Origin: Tautonia rosea
GTDB lineage: Bacteria; Planctomycetota; Planctomycetia; Isosphaerales; Isosphaeraceae
DNA length: 64,000 nucleotides
Assembly: GCF_012958305.1 (NCBI RefSeq)
Contig: NZ_JABBYO010000004.1
Location: forward strand, 496,001-560,000
Direction of reading: 5' to 3'
Made by a program: the position numbers and the translations under genes. The notes under the pieces were generated by a model. The model had not been told where the DNA came from, did no database searches, and was given only the letters and a program-made list of their open reading frames with translations. Numbering within the stretch: position 1 is the first letter of the stretch; each line of letters opens with the position of its first letter. This document shows, one piece after another, positions 57,182-64,000 of this stretch.

Positions 57182-57907
57182 TCATGCGGAGCGAGTGCTT
57201 GTCGTCGGTCGTTTCCAGATGCCGAGGACCGATTTGCCGAGATGATAGTTCAACAAGGGGTCGAGGACCCTCGAGGCCCTGACCAGATAGCGATCCCAGA
57301 ACGCGATCTGCCGAGGGCTTGGCATGGCGCTGTTTAGAACCAGGCGATTGCCGAGTGAGGCAAGCAGTCCAGCGGTGTCGAGATACCGAAGCCGCACCCG
57401 ATCCAGACCCGGTGGTGAAAGGGCTGCAAGCGATCCTTTGCTGTAGCGACGGAAGTGACCGATGGCCTGATCGAACGGGGTATACAGCCACTGATGCGCC
57501 GGGGAAAGGACCGCAAGATGACCTCCCGGCTTGAGTAGGGCCGAGGCACGGGCGAGTTCCTCGGCGTCGTGCTCGATGTGCTCGACCACGTCGATGTAGA
57601 GGATGGTGTCGAAGGAGTCGTGGGAGAGATCCGCAGTCGTCCCGACTGAGACCTTGCAGCAGGACGGCAAGGAGCCATCCGCAATGGACGCGGCGAGTCG
57701 GGACGCAAGGGCGTCGTCAGGTTCGAGGCAGACCCAGCGCTGATGGTTCCCTTTGCAGAGAAACCGGGTCGTTCCACCAAAGCCGGCACCGACCTCCAGC
57801 ACTTCGGGACCAAGAAACGGGGCGAGCTGGCGCTGAAGGTTCGACTTCCAGACCCGGGCATCGGCGAAGAGGTCGAGCTCCGAACCCTCGTAGGTGTACT
57901 GGCTCAT
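57182..57907 (-). CDS. Class I SAM-dependent methyltransferase
   Basis: The 241-residue enzyme has a SAM loop VLEVGAGFGGTTRFLCKGN, acidic strand end VCLEPDD, and the post-motif FDTILYIDVVEHIEHDAEEL and LKPGGHLAVLSPAHQW, as in UbiE/bacterial sugar or lipid methyltransferases. It ends with a basic helical region. It overlaps the upstream glycosyltransferase gene by four bases (ATGA), so they are co-expressed and may act on the same glycolipid or glycan (inference). The N-terminus SQYTYEGSELDLF is common in polysaccharide-cluster methyltransferases. Confidence 0.87.
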   Translation of the reverse strand: MSQYTYEGSELDLFADARVWKSNLQRQLAPFLGPEVLEVGAGFGGTTRFLCKGNHQRWVCLEPDDALASRLAASIADGSLPSCCKVSVGTTADLSHDSFDTILYIDVVEHIEHDAEELARASALLKPGGHLAVLSPAHQWLYTPFDQAIGHFRRYSKGSLAALSPPGLDRVRLRYLDTAGLLASLGNRLVLNSAMPSPRQIAFWDRYLVRASRVLDPLLNYHLGKSVLGIWKRPTTSTRSA

Positions 57908-58905
57908 GATTCACCCGAATAGAGGTTATGCAGTGGGCCGGCGAAATAGCCGTAATCGCGGATGGGCAGAAACGTCAGCCCTTGCCGTCCGCTGAGGGTC
58001 ACGAAGCAGAACAGGAGTGCCAGCATCACTGCCTGCGCGAGCAGAACGAGGGAGATGCCGACCGCTGTGGTTGCCCAGCCGGGGATAGCGAACGGTGTCA
58101 CCAGCCGTACGATGACGGCGGCGACAGTGCTTAGCAGGACCAGAAAAATCAGCACGAAGGCAACCATCAACATGCGGACACCGATCAACTCGCTATGCAC
58201 CGAGATGGCGCTGAGCCCGTGGACGACGAGGCGGACGAAGTTCATGGTTGGCTTGCCGTGCAAGCGTTGGGCTCGGACGGTCGGGACGCTGCAATGCGGC
58301 TGACGCGAATTGAAGGCGGCTGCGGCGTAATGATTCCAGAGTTCGGAGACGACGACCAGGCGTTGCAGCACCGACCGCGGGATGACGCTGAAGTTGCCCA
58401 CCCGCACGTCGAAGCCGGTTAGCACGCGATGGGCGAATCGATAGAGCTGATAGAAAAACCGAAATTTGAGAGACTCTGAGCGGCGGGTGCGATCGGCGAA
58501 GACGATTTTTCGACACTGTTCCGCTCGGTAACGATCGAGCATGCGGGGAATGTCGCGGGGGTCGTCTTCGCCGTCGCCATCCATGACGACCAGCGTTTGG
58601 CAATCCGGCAATCGATCCGCCACGACGGCCAGTCCGATCGCAATGGCTCGTTGATGACCGAGATTGCGCTTGAGCGGTAAGATGTCAACACGTCCGAGGG
58701 CGTGAAACGATCGCTCAACCCCTTGCGGCTCGGTTGAGGAACCGTCGTCGATGACGAGGATATCGGCGGAAAGCCGGTGCGTTTGCAACACACGGTCGAT
58801 TTCCGGCAGAAGCAAGTCCAGGGCAACCCAGTCGTTGAAGACCGGGATCATGATGACGAGCGAATTGCCCGCAGGACGGGCGCGGGGGTCGTCGAGAGCA
58901 CTCAT
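57904..58905 (-). CDS. Family 2 glycosyltransferase with C-terminal membrane helices
   Basis: The 333-residue protein has a GT-A domain: VIMIPVFNDWVALDLLLPEI at the N-terminus, ILVIDDGSS, NLGHQRAIAIGLA and the metal-binding VVMDGDGEDDP. Two membrane helices follow (about 243-270 and 280-308), as in DPM1/GtrB-type polyprenyl-phosphate glycosyltransferases that load sugars on lipid carriers. The QPHCSVPTVRAQRLHGKPTM stretch precedes the helices. It is followed by the methyltransferase gene in a four-base overlap. The sugar donor cannot be told. Confidence 0.88.
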   Translation of the reverse strand: MSALDDPRARPAGNSLVIMIPVFNDWVALDLLLPEIDRVLQTHRLSADILVIDDGSSTEPQGVERSFHALGRVDILPLKRNLGHQRAIAIGLAVVADRLPDCQTLVVMDGDGEDDPRDIPRMLDRYRAEQCRKIVFADRTRRSESLKFRFFYQLYRFAHRVLTGFDVRVGNFSVIPRSVLQRLVVVSELWNHYAAAAFNSRQPHCSVPTVRAQRLHGKPTMNFVRLVVHGLSAISVHSELIGVRMLMVAFVLIFLVLLSTVAAVIVRLVTPFAIPGWATTAVGISLVLLAQAVMLALLFCFVTLSGRQGLTFLPIRDYGYFAGPLHNLYSGES

Positions 58906-59145
58906 CGGGGGGATCGGCCTCCCGGGGCCGACGGTCTTCCGGGGGTGTCGGGGGCCGGCCGATGCAAAGGTCGAAACATCTCACCAGGAACGAGCGGGGA
59001 TCAAGGCGACATCCTTCGCGCGTCAAGGCCGGTGGATTCTGGGCCGTCCCGACTCGTTGATGTTGGTCGTACCACAAGGCTCAGGACCTCGCAAGCGCGA
59101 TTCGATCAGGCGTCTCACCGGCCTGAGGAACTCTCTTGAGATGGA

Positions 59146-60669
59146 TCACGTTTCCGAGAGTCCGTAGGCGGCCCCGTAGCGGGATCGGAGCGATTGAATG
59201 AGGGGGGTCGCGTCGGGAATGGAGCCAGTTGCGTGGGTGATGAGGTCGGCCGGCCGGTAACGCCGGGCGTGATGATGAATGCGATTGCGGAGCCAATCGA
59301 GCAAGGGCTGGGAATCGCCACGGACCAAGGCCGTGTCGAGGTCGCCAAGTTCTCGAGAGGCAGCCTCGAACAACTGGGCGGCATAGACGTTGCCAAGGGT
59401 GTAAGTCGGGAAATACCCGATCAATCCGGCCGACCAGTGGACATCCTGGAGACAGCCGTCGGCGACGTCGGGAGCAACGACGCCGAGGTCACGGCGGTAC
59501 GCCTCGTCCCAGGCTCCCGGCAAGTCGGCCGGGGTGAGATTGCCGGAAATCAGGGCACGTTCGAGATCGAAGCGGATAAGGATGTGGAGGTTATAGGTGA
59601 CTTCATCGGCCTGGGTGCGAATCAACGAGGGCTCGACGCGGTTGACGGCGCGATGGAACGTGTCGAGATTGGCGGAGCCGAGCGCATTGCGGAAGAGGCG
59701 CTTGACGACCGGAAACCAGAAGGTCCAGAAAGGGCGACCGCGACCGACGAGATTTTCCCAGAGCCTCGATTGCGACTCGTGAATGCCGAGCGAGACGGAT
59801 TCACCCATCGGCGTACCGAAGCGGTCGGAGGGCAGCCCCTGTTCGTAAAGCCCGTGGCCGACTTCGTGCAGCACGCAAAAGAACGACTCCTCGAAGTCGT
59901 CGGACCGATATCGAGTGGTGATCCGGCAGTCTCCCGGCGCGATGCCTGAGCAAAAGGGATGGGCCGAAGTGTCGAGACGTCCGCGATCGAAATCGAAGCC
60001 GATAGAGGCAGCGACGAGTTCTCCGAGCGTTCGCTGCGTCTCGATCGGGAAAGTACCGTGAAGCACCGACGGATCAGGAGGGTTCGATGCACCGGCAATG
60101 GCCTCGACGAGCGGCACCAGATCGGCTCGCAAGGTGGAGAACAGGGTGGACAGCGCCGCGGCCGAGGCGCCGGGTTCGTACTCATCGAGGAGGGCATCAT
60201 ACGGATCCCCCGACTCGTGGCCGACACACTCTGCCTCACGCCGCTTCAGGGTGACGATCCGATCGAGCCAGGGGAGGAATCGTGGAAAATCGCGTGAGCG
60301 ACGGGATGCAATCCATTCGTGTTGAGCGGTGGAGGTAACGCGGGCAAGTTCTTCCACGAGTGCGCGAGGCAATTTGGTCTTGCGGGTGAAGGATCGCCGG
60401 ATCTCTCGGACGTTGACAGCCTCGGGCGATTCGGGATTCGCGATCAGGTCGGAGCCCTCGATTGCCTGGAACAGGTCCTCGAGCTTTGGGTCGGTGGATC
60501 GTTCGTGTTCCAGGCCCGCAAGCATGCCAAGCTGGTCGCCCCGGAAGGCAGAGCCTCCGTTCGGCATGAAGGTTTGCTCATCCCATGAGAGCAAGGCTGA
60601 GCACGAGGCGAGGGTCGACCACTCGCGGCTGCGTTGAATCAACTCGTCGTAGGCGACCTTCACGTCCAC
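59146..60669 (-). CDS. Carboxypeptidase M32
   Basis: The 507-residue protein is a carboxypeptidase Taq-type metalloprotease. HEVGH (H268 to H272) with the following ESQSRLWEN supplies the zinc site, and PFWTFWFPVVKRLF and RTQADEVTYNLHILIRFDLE are family blocks. It removes C-terminal residues of peptides in the cytoplasm. The start is GTG 60669 with GGGAGGAT seven bases before it. Length is normal. The gene is single and divergent from the S9 peptidase gene, which encodes another peptide-degrading enzyme. Confidence 0.95.
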   Translation of the reverse strand: MDVKVAYDELIQRSREWSTLASCSALLSWDEQTFMPNGGSAFRGDQLGMLAGLEHERSTDPKLEDLFQAIEGSDLIANPESPEAVNVREIRRSFTRKTKLPRALVEELARVTSTAQHEWIASRRSRDFPRFLPWLDRIVTLKRREAECVGHESGDPYDALLDEYEPGASAAALSTLFSTLRADLVPLVEAIAGASNPPDPSVLHGTFPIETQRTLGELVAASIGFDFDRGRLDTSAHPFCSGIAPGDCRITTRYRSDDFEESFFCVLHEVGHGLYEQGLPSDRFGTPMGESVSLGIHESQSRLWENLVGRGRPFWTFWFPVVKRLFRNALGSANLDTFHRAVNRVEPSLIRTQADEVTYNLHILIRFDLERALISGNLTPADLPGAWDEAYRRDLGVVAPDVADGCLQDVHWSAGLIGYFPTYTLGNVYAAQLFEAASRELGDLDTALVRGDSQPLLDWLRNRIHHHARRYRPADLITHATGSIPDATPLIQSLRSRYGAAYGLSET

Positions 60670-61050
60670 GTCTCATCCTCCCTTGGAATCCGAGGCTTGC
60701 CGAACAGACGACCCACAGGGCGATGAGGAGGATTCTGAGCGATCGTAAGGCCTGTGATCAAGGCGGCCTCGGACCGATTCACGCGGGAGAGAAGGGCGAA
60801 TTGTGAGGAATGATGCTTGGCACAAGGCATTCCAGCCAGCATTTCTGAAGGTCAATCGACTTCTCGGGAACAATCCAATGCCAGCCGAATAATCTGGGGA
60901 AGTCTGGTGAACGGCCCATCGGAATTGAGGACCTGGAGACGAAAGCGAGGATGAGAGGCTCTCGAAGTTTCCAGGGTGGGAGCGCACAATCATCCGTCGA
61001 TCGTGAGTGTTTGTTTCATCATGCCATCGTGGCGATCTCCAGGAGTCCGG
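60670..61050. other. Divergent region between peptidase genes
   Basis: 381 bases. The minus strand has TTGACC near 60855 without a clear -10 partner. No gene or distinct repeat was recognised. Confidence 0.35.
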
Positions 61051-63639
61051 ATGCTGATGAGCAGGTCGAAGCCGGTCCTCGTCCTCGTAGGAATGGTGCT
61101 TTCGTTCACAGGGATCATGGAAGAGGTGAGAGCACAGGGCACCCTGGCCGATTATCGTCGGGCTGACGAGCTACGGAGCAGGTTCCGAGAAACGGTTTTC
61201 AGGACCAGTGTTCGACCGAACTGGTCAGCCGATCAGTCGCGGTTCTGGTATCGGAACGATCTGCCGGGTGAGTCCCGTGAGTTCGTCGTGGTCGAGCCCG
61301 ACCTCGGGGTAAGACGGCCGGCCTTCGACCATGAATCGCTCGCCGAGGCACTGGCCGAAGCCACGGGTAACGTGATTTCAGCCGAGCGGTTGCCGATCGA
61401 TCGACTTGAATGGGCGGAGGATCATCGCTCGTTTCTGTTTCGGGTCGAGGAGTCTTGGTGGCGGTTCGATGCCGAAACCGAGCAATTGACGGCGGCAGAC
61501 CCGTTGAATCGACCGGTTTCCCGTCGGCGGGACTCGGTGCCCCGGGCCAGCCGACGGACCGGGGAGGAGACCGAGATTCGTGTGGTGAACCAGACTCAGG
61601 GGCCGATCACCTTGATTTGGCTCGATCCCTCAGGGCGCCCGCAAGCCTATGGAACGATCTCGGAGGGAGAGGAGCGTCGGCAGCATACGTTCGGCGGGCA
61701 TGTCTGGTCGATCGAGGATCACGAGGGGCGAGAGATCGACCGCTTTGAGGCTGAAGATCGACCCACTCGCTTTGAAATCACGGTGGATCAGGATGCGCCG
61801 CCACCTCCTCCTCGGGAACGACCGAACCGGGGTCGGACCGATCGATGGGAGATGGGGGAGTCGCCAGATGGTCGCTGGATGGCGGTCATCCGGGACGAAA
61901 ACGTCGTGGTGCGTGATCGAAAGTCCGGCGAGGAATTTGCTCTGACAGAGGAAGGAACGGCAGATGACGGCTACGAGGATCGGGTCTACTGGTCTCCCGA
62001 CTCGACGAAATTGGTCGTTATGCGGAGGGCCAGGGGAGACGATCGAAAGGTGTTCTTGATCGAGTCGTCGCCGCGTGATCAACTTCAGCCAAAACTCGAT
62101 TCGTACGACTACCTGAAGCCGGGCGATCAGGTGGAGATCGCCAAGCCCCATCTGTTTGATGTGGAAGCACGGATCGAAATCCCAATTAATGATCAATTGT
62201 TCGCTAACCCTTGGCGAATCAACGACGTGCGGTGGGCCTCGGATTCGGGTCGATTCACCTTTCTGTTCAATGAGCGGGGCCATCAACACCTGAGGATTGT
62301 CGCGGTTGATGCGGCGACGGGAGAGGCGACCGCGCTGATCGAGGAATCAAGTCAAACCTTTATCGACTATAGTCAGAAATTTTTCTGTCAGTATTTGGAT
62401 CAAACAGACGAGATTCTCTGGGCTTCGGAACGGGATGGATGGAATCACCTCTATCTTTTTGATGCGAAAACGGGAAGGTTGAAGCATCAGGTGACCCGGG
62501 GGGAATGGGTCGTGCGAGGGGTGGATCGTGTCGATGAAGGGGCCCGGCAAATCTGGTTTCGGGCGGGGGGAATCCATCCGGAACAAGACCCGTACCAGAT
62601 CCATCATGCCCGAGTGAACTTCGACGGAACCGACCTGCTCCTGTTGACTGAAGGAGACGGGACGCACTCGGTCGAGTTTTCGCCGGACGGTCGATTTTTG
62701 CTTGATACGTATTCGCGCGTGGACATGCCTCCGGTCATTGAGTTGCGATCGGCGGAGGATGGCCGTTGGATCTGTGAACTGGAGCGAGCCGAGGTTTCGG
62801 GGTTAAAGGCGGCCGGCTGGCAGGTTCCCGAGCGATTTGTGGCCAAGGGACGTGACGGCGAGACCGATATCTATGGAGTGATATTCCGTCCGACGAACTT
62901 CGATCCTTCGGTGTCGTATCCGGTGATTGAACAGATTTACGCCGGACCGCAGGGGGCGTTTGTTCCGAAGGAATTCTCGTCGTTGCACGGGCCGCAACGG
63001 CTCGCGGAGTTGGGGTTCATTGTGGTCCAGATTGACGGTATGGGTACGAACTGGCGGTCGAAGGCGTTTCACGACGTTTGCTGGCAAAACCTGTCCGATG
63101 CAGGGTTTCCGGATCGGATTGCCTGGTTGAAGGCTGCGACGGCGGATCGCCCGTACATGGACCTGTCGCGGATGGGGATCTATGGCGGTTCGGCGGGGGG
63201 GCAGAATGCGCTGGGTGCCCTGCTCTTTCATCCCGAGTGTTACAAGGTGGCCGTGGCCGATTGCGGATGCCATGATAATCGAATGGACAAAATCTGGTGG
63301 AACGAGCAGTGGATGGGATGGCCAGTTGGTCCGCATTATGAGGAATCATCGAACGTGGTGAACGCGCACAGGCTGCGCGGGAAGCTGTTGCTGACGGTCG
63401 GAGAGCTGGATCGGAATGTGGATCCCGCCTCGACGATGCAGGTCGTTGATGCGTTGATTCGATCCGGCAAGGACTTCGACCTTCTGGTCATTCCCGGCGG
63501 TGGACACGGAGCGGGAGGAAGTCGCTACGGTGATCGTCGCCGTCGGGATTTCTTCGTCAGACACTTGCTTGGGGTCGAGCCGCCAGACTGGAATACGGTG
63601 CCATCGGCAGACTCTGATCTGGCCGAGGGAGGCGAGTGA
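61051..63639 (+). CDS. S9 family (DPP-IV-like) prolyl oligopeptidase
   Basis: The 862-residue exported peptidase has a signal peptide (SRSKPVLVLVGMVLSF), a large beta-propeller part (with WSADQSRFWYRNDLPG, GESPDGRWMAVIRDENVVV and VYWSPDSTKLVVMRRA) and a C-terminal alpha/beta-hydrolase. The catalytic triad is S714 (YGGSAGGQNAL), D787 (VGELDRNVDP) and H819 (PGGGHGAGG). DPP-IV-like enzymes release N-terminal dipeptides. A polar insert with NQTQGPITLIWLDPSGRPQA, resembling a VHL beta-like fold (weak), sits near residue 185. ATG 61051 is chosen because AGGAG lies five bases upstream; earlier in-frame ATGs lack such a site. Confidence 0.92.
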   Translation: MLMSRSKPVLVLVGMVLSFTGIMEEVRAQGTLADYRRADELRSRFRETVFRTSVRPNWSADQSRFWYRNDLPGESREFVVVEPDLGVRRPAFDHESLAEALAEATGNVISAERLPIDRLEWAEDHRSFLFRVEESWWRFDAETEQLTAADPLNRPVSRRRDSVPRASRRTGEETEIRVVNQTQGPITLIWLDPSGRPQAYGTISEGEERRQHTFGGHVWSIEDHEGREIDRFEAEDRPTRFEITVDQDAPPPPPRERPNRGRTDRWEMGESPDGRWMAVIRDENVVVRDRKSGEEFALTEEGTADDGYEDRVYWSPDSTKLVVMRRARGDDRKVFLIESSPRDQLQPKLDSYDYLKPGDQVEIAKPHLFDVEARIEIPINDQLFANPWRINDVRWASDSGRFTFLFNERGHQHLRIVAVDAATGEATALIEESSQTFIDYSQKFFCQYLDQTDEILWASERDGWNHLYLFDAKTGRLKHQVTRGEWVVRGVDRVDEGARQIWFRAGGIHPEQDPYQIHHARVNFDGTDLLLLTEGDGTHSVEFSPDGRFLLDTYSRVDMPPVIELRSAEDGRWICELERAEVSGLKAAGWQVPERFVAKGRDGETDIYGVIFRPTNFDPSVSYPVIEQIYAGPQGAFVPKEFSSLHGPQRLAELGFIVVQIDGMGTNWRSKAFHDVCWQNLSDAGFPDRIAWLKAATADRPYMDLSRMGIYGGSAGGQNALGALLFHPECYKVAVADCGCHDNRMDKIWWNEQWMGWPVGPHYEESSNVVNAHRLRGKLLLTVGELDRNVDPASTMQVVDALIRSGKDFDLLVIPGGGHGAGGSRYGDRRRRDFFVRHLLGVEPPDWNTVPSADSDLAEGGE

Positions 63640-63839
63640 TTTGTTTGGGCTGCAACCGCGCCGGTGGGATACTGAGGCCCCTTGCGACCTGGGACGAGGC
63701 TGGGTCATCATGGGACGAACGTCTGGTGTCCGGAGGGGATGAGGACCTGCGGACAATTTCGGATTGCGTCCGATCCCTCCTGAACCAACCCTTCGCGGTC
63801 CCTCCTCGCGGATCGGGATGGAAGTGAGCAGTGCCTCTG

Positions 63840-64000
63840 ATGAGTTTGCAACGACGCAATGCTTGCCGGCCGATGGGTCGAACCTGGACCTCAGCGGTCC
63901 TGGCCCTGTCATTCTGCTCGGCCGTAGCGATGGCCGAGCAAACGCAGGAGGCTCCCGACTTTAACCGGGAGGTCCGTCCGATCCTGACGAGCCAGTGCCT
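63840..64000 (+). CDS. Planctomycete cytochrome-type (PSD1-like) protein, N-terminal part
   Basis: A reading frame opens at ATG 63840 and runs off the window. It encodes a signal peptide (TWTSAVLALSFCSAVAMA) and then DFNREVRPILTSQCL, which is the start of the planctomycete cytochrome c domain found before DUF1549/DUF1553; the haem motif (C-x2-CH) begins at the last Cys. An in-frame GTG at 63831 with GGAAG upstream is an alternative start. Only 53 codons are visible, so the domains beyond are inferred from the family. Confidence 0.75.
   Translation, partial: MSLQRRNACRPMGRTWTSAVLALSFCSAVAMAEQTQEAPDFNREVRPILTSQC

Overview
The window looks like a chromosomal segment of a high-GC planctomycete, most likely of the Isosphaeraceae type (inference). 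It carries the lineage's characteristic families: DUF1501, DUF1552 and DUF1592/1588/1585 secreted proteins, the start of a PSD1-type cytochrome protein, a formylglycine sulfatase, a PEP-CTERM protein, a membrane-anchored Ser/Thr kinase, and twin-arginine and lipoprotein leaders. GTG and TTG starts are common, and Shine-Dalgarno sequences decide several of them.

Layout. 1-3.2 kb: end of a sugar-phosphate isomerase, then a polar amino-acid ABC transporter whose binding protein and permease are fused. 3.2-3.75 kb: a GxxExxY (PD-(D/E)XK-like) gene broken by two frameshifts and framed by inverted repeats. 3.8-8.8 kb: a Tat-exported protein, a DMT exporter, an unknown protein and a PEP-CTERM protein. 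8.79-10.33 kb: a complete IS4-type insertion sequence with 18-bp inverted repeats, a 9-bp target duplication and a frameshifted transposase. 10.5-18.4 kb: hemB, DUF1501, a RidA-like unknown, a cytosine-deaminase-like enzyme, PcfJ-like and LssY_C proteins, a cupin and a Ca/Na antiporter. 18.7-27.3 kb: a DUF1592-DUF1552 operon, a sulfatase and a DUF6629 membrane protein. 27.36 kb: tRNA-Pro(GGG) with a clear promoter and terminator, then pyrF.

28.8-38.7 kb is one long minus-strand respiratory operon. In transcription order it encodes a dihaem cytochrome c lipoprotein, cytochrome oxidase II and I (A2 type), haem A synthase, haem O synthase, subunits III and IV, an SCO-DUF420 fusion and a small CPxC membrane protein. 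It thus holds the oxidase, its haem A pathway and its copper-assembly factor. Subunit III carries an insert resembling the ribosomal L7/L12 C-terminal domain. Subunit II has an extra N-terminal membrane helix and a periplasmic coiled coil.

39.1-64 kb: a CPBP protease and phosphoesterases; tsaB, a methyltransferase and zwf on the minus strand; yidC-mnmE-ribokinase; two tandem coiled-coil paralogues; gamma-glutamyltransferase; an APH-like/P-loop kinase fusion; a Ser/Thr kinase; a glycosyltransferase-methyltransferase pair; an M32 carboxypeptidase; an S9 peptidase; and the start of a planctomycete cytochrome protein cut by the window edge.

The most unusual items are the oxidase subunit inserts, the inverted-repeat-bounded GxxExxY relic, the 120-bp MITE-like element beside the oxidase operon, and the IS insertion exactly at a stop codon. 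No CRISPR array, rRNA or defence island was seen.
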